Below are positions 24,114 through 31,109 of a stretch of DNA of 31,109 nucleotides, in pieces. The DNA comes from Candidatus Helarchaeota archaeon (GTDB taxonomy: Archaea; Asgardarchaeota; Lokiarchaeia; Helarchaeales; HEL-GB-A). The stretch covers positions 1-31,109 of the forward strand of contig JAEOSY010000007.1 of the NCBI GenBank assembly GCA_016840125.1. The letters are read 5' to 3'. Made by a program: the position numbers and the translations under genes. Below the pieces are notes generated by a model. That model ran no database searches. It had not been told where the DNA came from and was given only the letters and a program-made list of their open reading frames with translations. The first letter of the stretch is position 1. The number at the start of each line of letters is the position of its first letter.

Positions 24114-24149
24114 GGGTATCCAAACCCAAATTTTTGGATCCCGGGATCC
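24114..24149 (+). repeat. Leader hairpin and perfect 14-bp palindrome
   Basis: GGGTATCCAAA (24114-24124) pairs with TTTGGATCCC (24133-24142) with one bulged T. Overlapping it, GGATCCCGGGATCC (24136-24149) is a perfect palindrome. The two structures compete for the same bases, directly upstream of the ribosome site of the small ORF. An autoregulatory operator or a folded leader is plausible. Confidence 0.5.
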
Positions 24150-24166
24150 GCCCCTGGGTGCCGTCG

Positions 24167-24457
24167 ATGCCGCTAGAATCCCACTTTTTTCGAATTTATA
24201 AGCGCAAACTCGAATGTATACCTGTTCAAGTGGTATCAAGATTTTTTGGTACTGCCAAAGTTGTATTGGGTTCAGTTTATCGTATGGTGCAAAGGTCTAA
24301 TTTAGGTGCCTTTCTTGCTTCAATGCGCTATAGTTTGCGGATATTGGTGTTTAAATACCTTAAATTCAACGAAAAACTGAGTGTGCAAATTTTGCAGCGT
24401 TTGCTCCTGTTATTGGCTCAGAAACTGAACAAGGCATTAGGAGGTGAGAACCATTGA
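24167..24457 (+). CDS. Small basic protein coupled to the nuclease-like gene
   Basis: A 96-residue protein I do not recognise. It is strongly basic with alternating hydrophobic residues (RIYKRKLECIP, LRILVFKYLKF, ILQRLLLLLAQKLNKAL), suggesting amphipathic helices that bind nucleic acid, membrane or the partner protein. I start it at ATG 24167 because GGGTG stands six bases upstream; an in-frame TTG at 24134 would add eleven residues and run through the palindrome. Its TGA overlaps the TTG start of the large downstream gene (TTGA), and its last codons contain that gene's Shine-Dalgarno (GGAGGTGA). This tight coupling is the main evidence that it is real and acts with its neighbour, perhaps as a regulator or antitoxin-like partner (guess). 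Confidence 0.5.
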   Translation: MPLESHFFRIYKRKLECIPVQVVSRFFGTAKVVLGSVYRMVQRSNLGAFLASMRYSLRILVFKYLKFNEKLSVQILQRLLLLLAQKLNKALGGENH

Positions 24458-27228
24458 GAGAAATCGGTGAACATGACGAAGGTCGAGAACGGCGCCACGA
24501 TTTGACCGATGCAGAGTTGCGTGAAAAATTAAGGATTCACGAGCAGCAGGAGGCGCAAGAGCACCAGGCGGAATCAAAGAAAGAACAGTCCTCAGAGACT
24601 AAGCTAGAAAAAGAGCGAGAAAAAGTAATAAAACTTGTTGATGAAATAACTCAGAATACAGAGAACGATAAAGACGGCGAAGCTGGATTTCGGCGGATGG
24701 TCGAGAAGTTTGGTCAACAATACCAAAAAAAGATGGAAGGTATTACGGCTGGTATCTCAGAGGGAGTGGACAATGCAGGACGGGCAGTTGAGAGAACAGT
24801 TGAGAAAATTGGAGACCCCCTCTCTAAGCTGGAACAACCGAAGGAGAAAAATCCCGAACCCACCGCCCAAGAATTGGGTAATATGGGCCAATCCTTACAG
24901 GATGCTTCCCATGAAGAACCATTTCATGAGAACGCTGAAAGGGATATCGAAGGGTTAGAAGCGCAGGAACTCGCTGATGGGCAAGAAATAGAACCTATCG
25001 GTGATGCCGAGGTTGAGGAGCACTCAATGGAACATCAAACTGATGCCCAGGTGCCACTCCTTGAATCTCACACGGAAATTCCTAAACCCGATGATACTAA
25101 TTCTGAAAGCAGATCGGATGAAACAATCGAGGGACTCCAAAAAAATGATGCCACCGAATCATCCGAGCCCTCTCCTCAAAACCTGATCTCGGAACTCCCC
25201 GCTGAACTGACCGACCTCAACCCAATTCTCGATCAATTCCTGCAGAGTGACTTCATTCGCGATGGCTACGGGGTCGCCGTCCCGCTCGAAATCGTGCAGG
25301 AGGGGCACCTCGGAGAGTGGCTGCTCGAAAGTGGCGTCGCCGAACAATTCAAAATTAAACACCCCGAGTTAGGGGCGCTTTTAGGGCAAATCTATACAGA
25401 AGTTTACCAAAAATTCAATTGGAGCAAGAAAAAGTTCTGCAGATCACTTGGAGTTGGTAAAACCGGATATTATCCCCTCATCGCTAATCGCTTTGGCGTT
25501 CCTTTAAATAAACTGTTAAATTTACCCCAACAACTTACGTCAGAAAAAATTCAACTGCTTAAAAACAGTGATTTGACTGATGATGAACTGGACTCTCTAA
25601 AACAAAATCGTCATCTCCTTCAAAAGACCATTGATCGGATCTTGTTGGGTGAAGACACAACTATTTTTACTAGAGGCTCATCCGTAACGTGGAATTTTCA
25701 TCCTGCTAATTTAAAAAGCGTCCAATACAAGAACCAAGATCACATCATCATACCAACTGGTAAATGGGAGGTTAAAGCGACCCGCGAAGAAATCTCTAGC
25801 TGGATTCGGGAGTTCTATCAAAAAGAGGGAAAATCCCCAAACATTAAAGAGTTTCGGAGGAAATTTGGTGGATTTTTCGTTATGGAACGTGAAAAATATA
25901 ACCGTCATTACAATGACATTCTCAGAGGATTAGATCTTCCGCGAAATTGGGAACAAGAGCAAGACTGGACAGATCCAGCGACTTGGGATGGAGTAAAAAG
26001 GTGGATGGAAGGATTTTACGTTGTCACCTCCCTGTTTAATCCCCTCATGGGGAAAAAGGGGCGATCCCCAAGCGCAGAAGAAACTAAAACGAAATACGGT
26101 GGAGTTATTGGAGCTTTACGAAACCAGGGGGTTCCAAACGCTCAGGAAGAAGTCCACACCTACAATCAATTACTGAAATACTGGGAACTCCCACTCAACC
26201 TTGAAAGGAGGTACGATTGGGCGAAACCAGCGACATGGGCAATAGCGAAGCAGTGGGCACAAGGATTCTATTTTGTTACCTGTTTGCTCAACCCACTTTC
26301 TGGGAAGATGGGGCGATCACCGATGATACGGGAACTCGAAGCTAAATTTGGAGGTATAATGCACTTTCCGTGGTTGAAAACAAAAGGAATTCCTGGGGAA
26401 AATAAAAAAATTAAAACTTTTAACGATTTGCTTAGGGTTTGGGATCTTCCCGTAAACCTTGAAGTAAAATTTGACTGGCAAAATCCAGCAACATGGACTA
26501 TGGTAGAAGAATGGGTTAAGGGTTTTTACGTAGCAACTTGTTTCTTCAATCCTCTCTACGGTGATGTTGGGATGACTCCCCAGACGCGGGAGATCCAGCC
26601 TTTCTTCCCTGGATTTCGGAAAGCAATCCGGAAATATGGCGTCCCTGGTACTAATAAGGAGATCCGACGATATAACGAGCTTTTGGAATATTGGAGGCTC
26701 CCCACCCATGATCGGGACAAAGCTCAAGAGGAAGGAAATCAGTTTGATCTGGCGGGAAAGGATTGTTTGGACATCTTGTATAATTACTCGTTAAAGAATC
26801 ATATTGTATGTCACCCTATAACTCCAAAAAATAACCGCGCTTTCGTTGTACCCGATGGTATCATCCATGATTTTTCTAAAATCCCCCTCCAAGTCACCGG
26901 AAATAAGATTAATCTAGAAAAAGGGCAAAAGTTCGACTTGGTAGTGGAATTTAAGAGAAATTATGGAAGCATGGATAAAAAAGATTGGGAAATTTATACG
27001 AGGCTGGCGAAACAAATGGATGTCTACCTCTTGAGGGGCTGCGCGAAGGATTGTGTGGTGAACGGCTGTCAAATTCGATTTTTTAATATTCGTGAGCTTG
27101 TCTCTATCTTACAGATGCATAGCACTCCCGAAACGAAATCGCAGGTCGATTCTTTTATTAAAGCAATCCGGGAGATCCTACGGGGGGGAAAAAAGACGCC
27201 CCAGCGATCTTTACGTGATTTCTCGTAG
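24454..27228 (+). CDS. Multi-domain protein: coiled coil, HNR-like repeats, PD-(D/E)XK nuclease-like domain
   Basis: A 924-residue protein. Residues 1-100 are highly charged and probably coiled-coil; 100-240 are acidic and low-complexity. Residues 290-350 contain a helix-turn-helix-like segment (WSKKKFCRSLGVGKTGYYPL). Residues 445-750 hold four repeats starting near 445, 504, 588 and 674; three share DW..PATW and FNPL-type motifs, and most have GRSP..E....FGG, GVP and YN.LL..W.LP. The pattern resembles homing-endonuclease-associated repeats, thought to bind DNA. Residues 758-900 look like a PD-(D/E)XK nuclease: PDG with Asp801, then Glu832-x-Lys834 (VVEFK). The TTG start is set by GGAGGTGA six bases upstream. 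Bases 25201-25350 are about 59% GC, unlike the surroundings. Defence or mobile-element nuclease is the likeliest role. Confidence 0.7.
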   Translation: MREIGEHDEGRERRHDLTDAELREKLRIHEQQEAQEHQAESKKEQSSETKLEKEREKVIKLVDEITQNTENDKDGEAGFRRMVEKFGQQYQKKMEGITAGISEGVDNAGRAVERTVEKIGDPLSKLEQPKEKNPEPTAQELGNMGQSLQDASHEEPFHENAERDIEGLEAQELADGQEIEPIGDAEVEEHSMEHQTDAQVPLLESHTEIPKPDDTNSESRSDETIEGLQKNDATESSEPSPQNLISELPAELTDLNPILDQFLQSDFIRDGYGVAVPLEIVQEGHLGEWLLESGVAEQFKIKHPELGALLGQIYTEVYQKFNWSKKKFCRSLGVGKTGYYPLIANRFGVPLNKLLNLPQQLTSEKIQLLKNSDLTDDELDSLKQNRHLLQKTIDRILLGEDTTIFTRGSSVTWNFHPANLKSVQYKNQDHIIIPTGKWEVKATREEISSWIREFYQKEGKSPNIKEFRRKFGGFFVMEREKYNRHYNDILRGLDLPRNWEQEQDWTDPATWDGVKRWMEGFYVVTSLFNPLMGKKGRSPSAEETKTKYGGVIGALRNQGVPNAQEEVHTYNQLLKYWELPLNLERRYDWAKPATWAIAKQWAQGFYFVTCLLNPLSGKMGRSPMIRELEAKFGGIMHFPWLKTKGIPGENKKIKTFNDLLRVWDLPVNLEVKFDWQNPATWTMVEEWVKGFYVATCFFNPLYGDVGMTPQTREIQPFFPGFRKAIRKYGVPGTNKEIRRYNELLEYWRLPTHDRDKAQEEGNQFDLAGKDCLDILYNYSLKNHIVCHPITPKNNRAFVVPDGIIHDFSKIPLQVTGNKINLEKGQKFDLVVEFKRNYGSMDKKDWEIYTRLAKQMDVYLLRGCAKDCVVNGCQIRFFNIRELVSILQMHSTPETKSQVDSFIKAIREILRGGKKTPQRSLRDFS

Positions 27229-27285
27229 TAAAACAACTTTTATTAAGACCTCACTCCTTAGATTTCGAAGTCAATAGGTGAGTAT

Positions 27286-27702
27286 ATGTCTTTTTTTAGA
27301 AAAAATAAGTATTTCCTCGTTTGCTGTGTTCTAGTCGTTGGATTGGTGTTTGTCAGTGTGTATGAGCCCGCGAAGTGGATCCCCGCACCACACTTTGGGA
27401 ACGTGACCACTTCCGAACGAACCTACAACCTGGTTGAGTATCCCCACATCTCCAATGATATTATCGGGATGTTCAACTACTTCCGCGATGTCCTCTACAG
27501 TCAAGGGGTTAATGAGTTCGAGGGTATGGAACCCTACATCGGTGGAACTGCCATAGAATTCGGTCCAGGTGGAGATTCTGGATTGAGATATGTATTAGCT
27601 TTTCTAGGCTACGCGATGGCTGAGATGATGGCGACCACACCCGGCTACCGCGACCCGAGCTACTACCAAAATACCTCTGACTGGCTGGCACCATTACCGT
27701 AA
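27286..27702 (+). pseudogene. N-terminal fragment of a membrane-anchored protein (linalool dehydratase-like?)
   Basis: The ORF gives 138 residues: a basic start, one hydrophobic anchor (YFLVCCVLVVGLVFVSV, about 9-25), then an extracytoplasmic part with YPHISNDIIGMFNYFRDV and LRYVLAFLGYAMAEMM followed by TPGYRDPSYYQ. This resembles the first part of linalool dehydratase/isomerase-domain proteins, which are several hundred residues long; the resemblance is from memory of the pattern. The protein ends at 27702 immediately after the match, inside a region whose other frame encodes a different protein tail. AGGTGA before ATG 27286 is intact, so it may still be translated. I read it as a gene cut by a deletion. 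Confidence 0.5.
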
Positions 27703-27827
27703 CCAATGCAACTGGAGGGGTTGTCCATTCTGCCCAAACTTCAGGGTTTTCGTCATCAACAAGCGGTAACAATATTACAATTTCAATCAACCCAGGGAGC
27801 TATAATTTTGTGATAGAATTTCCATGA
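27681..27827 (+). pseudogene. C-terminal remnant of a secreted beta-sandwich protein
   Basis: In the frame offset from the preceding ORF, 48 codons run from 27681 to a TGA at 27825-27827. They encode an Ig-like or adhesin-type tail: GTITVTNATGGVVHSA, a serine-rich loop, then NNITISINPGSYNFVIEFP. An in-frame TGA at 27678 closes it upstream and there is no start. The alternating hydrophobic pattern is typical of archaeal surface proteins. It ends 10 bases before the next gene. It looks like the leftover end of a lost gene. Confidence 0.5.
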
Positions 27828-27837
27828 GGGGATGAAG

Positions 27838-28698
27838 ATGAGCGCTGAAAAAGAAGGAAAAAGCCGCTGGTATATTGGAAAGGAAAGTTTAATACCTCTT
27901 ACCATCGGAATTTGTGTTTATCTTGGTTTGGAAACACTCTTTGTCATGTTGAATCTTCCACACGAAATGTATATTTTGGTCTACGTGGCTCTCTTTCCGG
28001 CTATTGCGGTGCCCATGGTAATGGGTGCAAAATATGGTCCCATCGTTGGATTTCTGACAGGATTTGGCGGGAAACTCTTGGCTGATGCAATTCTTTATGG
28101 TGGGGTGTGGGTAATCTGGCCGATCGGAATAGGGTTGATGGGCTTCATCCCTGGCTTAACTTTCCATAAATATTATAAGGGGAAATATTCAGAAGGCCCC
28201 CAATTATTTAGGTTGTCCTTATTCGCGCTTCTTGCTGCGGTGGTTGGGACCTTTGTCCCCACTATGGTTTCGATTTTTATTGATGAGCTTGGACTCTTTC
28301 TTCCACTAGTGTTCTATTTTATTCCTTTATTCTTTACTGCAATATTCAATGGTGTAATTTTTACCCCCATATTCGCAAGAGGTGCCGAATACCTTGATAG
28401 TAAATATACCTCCATCGAACCTGGCGAGCCTTCTCCTCCCTCCTCCTCAATTGTAAGCCAAATTAGTGTCTTTATGGCTGCTTTCTGCTTTCTCATGAGC
28501 TTTGGCTTATTTATGTTGGGTGAACTCAGCTCTGTTGGAACTATGAGTAGCTGTTGTATTGGAGTTCCCTTTGGCTATGAAGTTTCGGGGACCTTGCAGA
28601 TAGTCCTCGAGCTTGGGATGTACATCTTTCTTGGAATTGGTATCACATTATCAATTCTAATAATAACTCGATGGCTTTACCAACGAAAAAAAGCATAG
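27838..28698 (+). CDS. ECF-transporter S-component-like membrane protein
   Basis: A 286-residue protein with about eight hydrophobic helices. The first six have the layout and glycine pattern of ECF-type S components (AKYGPIVGFLTGFGGKLLADAI, then a VWVIWPIGIGLMGFIPG helix), which bind vitamins or metal ions and work with an energising ATPase module. Two extra helices follow after a proline/serine-rich linker (EPGEPSPPSSS, about residue 200). No ECF ATPase or T component is nearby, so it would have to share a genome-wide module or act alone. I prefer ATG 27838, six bases after GAGGGG (27826-27831), over ATG 27832, which abuts it. Substrate unknown; the S-component assignment is moderate. Confidence 0.6.
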   Translation: MSAEKEGKSRWYIGKESLIPLTIGICVYLGLETLFVMLNLPHEMYILVYVALFPAIAVPMVMGAKYGPIVGFLTGFGGKLLADAILYGGVWVIWPIGIGLMGFIPGLTFHKYYKGKYSEGPQLFRLSLFALLAAVVGTFVPTMVSIFIDELGLFLPLVFYFIPLFFTAIFNGVIFTPIFARGAEYLDSKYTSIEPGEPSPPSSSIVSQISVFMAAFCFLMSFGLFMLGELSSVGTMSSCCIGVPFGYEVSGTLQIVLELGMYIFLGIGITLSILIITRWLYQRKKA

Positions 28699-28728
28699 AA
28701 CCAAATTAAAACTTGTAATTAAGCTATT

Positions 28729-28736
28729 AAAAAAAA
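28729..28736 (-). terminator. T-tract terminator of ABC exporter operon
   Basis: Eight T on the minus strand lie 26 bases beyond the permease stop, in the 63-base gap to the convergent S-component-like gene. Confidence 0.5.
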
Positions 28737-28761
28737 GAGAAGAAATGATAAATTACTCTAC

Positions 28762-29499
28762 TTAGTCTTTTCCATATTTTTTGAATAATAAAATACCAAC
28801 AACGACGATCACGACACTTACAAGGGTAATTACTATAAAATCGATCAAGATACTGATATGCATGATTGGGGTTCCATTGAAAATTAGAGTTAGAGCATCG
28901 GTGAGGTAATAGCTTGGCATTGCTTTCCCCACGATTTCCATCGGGCCAGTCAGTTTGATGAAAGTTCCGAGCAACATCTGGGGAAGAATAAACACGAACG
29001 AAATACCGGTAGCAGTTTCAGCACTTTTCGATATCGTGGCAGTGATAAGGCCTAATCCAACAGAAGTTAATGCAAAGATGGCCATCAAAAGGAATACAAC
29101 AAGGATTCCAAAAACGTTAGTTGATGGAGTAAACCCGAAAAGAAGCGCACCTCCGAATACAAGTACCATTTGAAGAACTGCGGTAATAACATATGTTAAC
29201 AAATGACTTCCCATGAATTCGCTTGCGGTCATTGGTGTAGTATTTAGTCTTCTGAGCATACCCTCACTGCGGTCGTTTGAAAACGATTGGGCAACAATCA
29301 TTATTATGAAGATATTCGCGTAGGCAAATAATCCTGGAACCATATCGGTAAAATTCATTCCAGGTTGATTACTGAAAGCTGCTCCAAAGGCAAGTGTAAG
29401 AATAACGGGAAACAATATCATCATAAACAAAGTCGCCGGTTCTCGGATTAATTTCTTTAATCCAATTTTGACAAGTGCTAATAATCTTTGAGAATTCAT
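28762..29499 (-). CDS. ABC-2-type transporter permease
   Basis: A 245-residue membrane protein with six predicted helices. It starts with the family-typical cytosolic helix (ALVKIGLKKLIREP), then a helix LFMMILFPVILTLAFGAAF, an extracytoplasmic loop, and the SEGMLRRLNTTPMTASEF coupling segment before helix 3. It forms an exporter with the ATPase encoded just upstream: the ATPase stop and this ATG are one base apart. Short permeases of this type usually dimerise. They export drugs, lipids or polysaccharides; nothing specifies the cargo. GGAGGG in the end of the ATPase gene serves as ribosome site. Confidence 0.87.
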   Translation of the reverse strand: MNSQRLLALVKIGLKKLIREPATLFMMILFPVILTLAFGAAFSNQPGMNFTDMVPGLFAYANIFIIMIVAQSFSNDRSEGMLRRLNTTPMTASEFMGSHLLTYVITAVLQMVLVFGGALLFGFTPSTNVFGILVVFLLMAIFALTSVGLGLITATISKSAETATGISFVFILPQMLLGTFIKLTGPMEIVGKAMPSYYLTDALTLIFNGTPIMHISILIDFIVITLVSVVIVVVGILLFKKYGKD

Positions 29500-29500
29500 T

Positions 29501-30307
29501 TTAGAGTCCCTCCGTGATGCGTCTTCCCGTTATTTTCAGAAAGACTTCTTCGAGGTTTTTGCATTCATGTTTATCCATTAATTCCTTGGGAGTTCCAAGA
29601 GCAATTAATTTCCCATAATCGATAATTGCAACGCGATCAGCAAGTTGTTCCGCCTCTTCGATGTAATGAGTTGTTAGAATGATTGTCTTATTTTGTTTTT
29701 TGAGGTCACCTATAAAGGACCAGGTAGCCCGTCTAGCCCTCGGGTCCATTCCTACGGTAGGTTCGTCAAGGAATGCGATTTCAGGATTTCCAATTAGAGC
29801 TATTATTAGATTTAATTTCCGAAGCATACCTCCACTATAACCTTTTGCCTTCCGTTTACTTGCTTCGGTCAGGTCCATTTCTTCCAGAAGATTTTCCATT
29901 CGTTCTTTGAGTTGCTTCTTCGGGATGGTATGTAAATTTCCGAACAGTTCAATGTTTTCTCGACCTGTCAGATATTTGTAGACTGCAGCTTCTTGAGGGC
30001 AAACTCCGATGAGGTGCTTCACTGAATCCGCCTCTCTTAGTACATTATATCCACCAACACAGACTTCTCCACTAGTAGGAGCTAAGAGGCCGACCAGAAT
30101 ATTAATGGTTGTGGTTTTTCCTGCACCATTTGGTCCTAATATGCTAAAAAGCTCTCCCTTCTTAATCTCAAGGCTTAGATCATCCACAGCCATAATATCT
30201 TCAAACCTCTTTACGAGATTCTGGATTCGAATTGTTATTATATCATCAGGTTCAATAATATCCTCAGGTTTCTTAGATTTTGTTTCTTTTTCTGATACTA
30301 TTGACAT
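29501..30307 (-). CDS. ABC transporter ATP-binding protein
   Basis: A 268-residue ABC ATPase of the DrrA/CcmA-like exporter class. Walker A is GPNGAGKT at 58-65, the signature YSGGMLRKLNL precedes Walker B IAFLDEPT, with GMDP as D-loop and LTTHYIEEAE with the switch histidine. The Q-loop region is GVCPQEAAVYKYLTG. About 25 extra N-terminal residues are charged (MSIVSEKETKSKKPEDIIEP) and lie before the first strand. It is the first gene of the two-gene exporter operon and follows, on the same strand, a regulator gene 174 bases upstream that may control it. Confidence 0.93.
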   Translation of the reverse strand: MSIVSEKETKSKKPEDIIEPDDIITIRIQNLVKRFEDIMAVDDLSLEIKKGELFSILGPNGAGKTTTINILVGLLAPTSGEVCVGGYNVLREADSVKHLIGVCPQEAAVYKYLTGRENIELFGNLHTIPKKQLKERMENLLEEMDLTEASKRKAKGYSGGMLRKLNLIIALIGNPEIAFLDEPTVGMDPRARRATWSFIGDLKKQNKTIILTTHYIEEAEQLADRVAIIDYGKLIALGTPKELMDKHECKNLEEVFLKITGRRITEGL

Positions 30308-30481
30308 TTTTTTTCAACTCTTCTTTAATTTTAGTTAGGATATACCATTCTATTATATCTTCTAATTTTATAGCTTATAATTTTAGGTTAGACAAGTGTA
30401 TCCCAAATAGGACACCTCTTTTACGAAAATTGGGTGTTTTGTCAACTACTTGGGTGAAGAAACGGACATGAAAAATGAGAT
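30308..30481 (-). promoter_or_regulatory. Promoter region of ABC exporter operon
   Basis: On the minus strand TATAAAAT (30365-30372) lies about 60 bases before the ATPase start, giving a leader of roughly 30 bases. Upstream of it at 30396-30415 is an imperfect dyad, GTG-TA-TCC, loop CAAATA, GGA-CAC. That is where an activator or the adjacent Lrp-like regulator could bind. No gene is seen in this stretch. Confidence 0.4.
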
Positions 30482-31109
30482 CTATCTTTCACCAAGTTCC
30501 TTGATTTTATCTTCCAGGTATTGATCCTGCCATGTGGGGAAATTTTCGCCTTTGAATGGGAGTGTAAATTCAATGGATTCGAATTTTTCGGGATCCAACG
30601 CACTTTCCATTTTTTGTAGATCTCTATTAGAATTGGTAAGAACGAATACCAAAACTACATCTGGTAGATTGCTGAAGACCCAAGTTATCATGATTTTTGA
30701 ACCGTGAAGTTCGCGTAATTCTCTTATAAAGGCGTTCTTGTCAACGTTCGAGCGGAGTTTTAAAATGATGAGTGATGTCACAATTCCTATTTTATCTGGA
30801 TAGAAGTCGATCGAGAAATCAATATATTTATTTTCAGTTAATTTCTTTAAATGCCGTCTTACTGTTTTTGCGGAAGCTCTGATTTCCTTAGCTATTTCAG
30901 AAACTAATTTCCGAGAATTATCCTTCAGAGCATAAATAATATGATAATCAGTATTAGTTAATGAAATATCAAGCTCTCTAACTTTGTCGGGGGTTGAAAG
31001 GGCATCTAGCCCAATCGTGAGATCACTTATCGCCCCAACCTGGCGTATGAATGAGACTAATGAATCCAACTCCCCTATGTTTCGTAGTCGGGAATGAAGA
31101 AACATGAGA
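30482..31109 (-). CDS. Lrp/AsnC-like winged-helix regulator (5' end outside window)
   Basis: The frame stays open to the window edge, so the visible 208 residues are probably the C-terminal part. A winged helix-turn-helix is clear in the middle (ISLTNTDYHIIYALKDNSR, VSEIAKEIRASAKTVRRHLKKL, YIDFSIDFYP), followed by an alpha/beta ligand-sensing part (IGIVTSLIILKLRS, SKIMITWVFSNLPDVVLVFVLT). About 70 residues precede this domain (LRNIGELDSLVSFIRQVGAISDLTIGL), more than a simple Lrp has. They look like the end of a first module, so the full protein may have a duplicated regulator layout. The ATG at 31103-31105 may be internal. It lies directly upstream of the ABC exporter on the same strand and may regulate it. 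Confidence 0.75.
   Translation of the reverse strand, partial: LMFLHSRLRNIGELDSLVSFIRQVGAISDLTIGLDALSTPDKVRELDISLTNTDYHIIYALKDNSRKLVSEIAKEIRASAKTVRRHLKKLTENKYIDFSIDFYPDKIGIVTSLIILKLRSNVDKNAFIRELRELHGSKIMITWVFSNLPDVVLVFVLTNSNRDLQKMESALDPEKFESIEFTLPFKGENFPTWQDQYLEDKIKELGER

Noticed and set aside
24136..24149. Palindrome GGATCCCGGGATCC as cloning-vector contamination
   Set aside because: It resembles joined restriction sites, but the flanking bases continue an open reading frame coupled to the next gene and show no polylinker, so a natural origin is more likely.
27286..27827. A single gene with one sequencing frameshift near 27680
   Set aside because: The part after the shift is a beta-sandwich tail only 48 codons long, while the head resembles an enzyme several hundred residues long; a simple frameshift would not explain the missing body.
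30396..30415. Strong palindromic operator for the Lrp-like regulator
   Set aside because: The dyad has only two 3-bp arms per side with unequal spacing, so it is mentioned as a weak candidate and not claimed as a site.

Overview
The window looks like chromosomal DNA of an uncultivated, AT-rich archaeon. An Asgard (Lokiarchaeia-like) genome is my best guess; this is inference from gene content and was not tested by phylogeny. Grounds: archaeal-type start signals (GGAGGTGA/GGTGA Shine-Dalgarno sequences mixed with leaderless-looking starts 22-29 nt behind TATA-like boxes), TTG starts, T-tract terminators, a tungsten-type aldehyde:ferredoxin oxidoreductase, HdrD-like CCG iron-sulfur proteins and a regulator with archaeal Lrp-like layout.

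Left part (1-6645, + strand): after the 3' tail of an unknown gene comes a tight four-gene redox operon. It holds a GlcD/VAO-type flavoprotein, an HdrD/GlcF-like Fe-S protein with two CCG domains, a second and longer flavoprotein with an extra C-terminal region of about 230 residues, and a phytoene-desaturase-like FAD oxidoreductase. Together they suggest a flavin/Fe-S complex moving electrons to or from an organic, perhaps isoprenoid-like, substrate. Middle left (6635-11112, - strand): a probable operon of GT4 glycosyltransferase, isoprenylcysteine-methyltransferase-like membrane protein, membrane-anchored Asp-nucleophile alpha/beta hydrolase and an unknown 400-residue protein. Two intergenic gaps here hold inverted repeats.

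Middle (11150-17300): a degenerate Mrr-like protein (+), a B12-domain radical SAM protein (-), a GNAT-domain protein (-), then a Gfo/Idh/MocA oxidoreductase and an M24 metallopeptidase-fold protein (+, coupled). 17486-20700: a DUF362 Fe-S protein overlapping the start of an aldehyde:ferredoxin oxidoreductase.

Right part (20701-27830) is an accessory island. A TIR domain is fused to a parallel beta-helix built from 138-bp repeats. It is followed by a second, truncated copy of the oxidoreductase 3' end, so the TIR gene sits between two copies of the same gene end. Next comes a two-gene module: a small basic protein coupled to a 924-residue protein with charged coiled-coil N-terminus, four repeats of about 85 residues and a C-terminal PD-(D/E)XK-nuclease-like domain. 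Then comes a scar where an N-terminal gene fragment is joined out of frame to the tail of another gene. The island carries several signs of rearrangement and is the best candidate for an undescribed system. The right end holds an ECF-S-like membrane protein (+), an ABC-2 exporter pair (-) and a regulator cut by the window edge (-).
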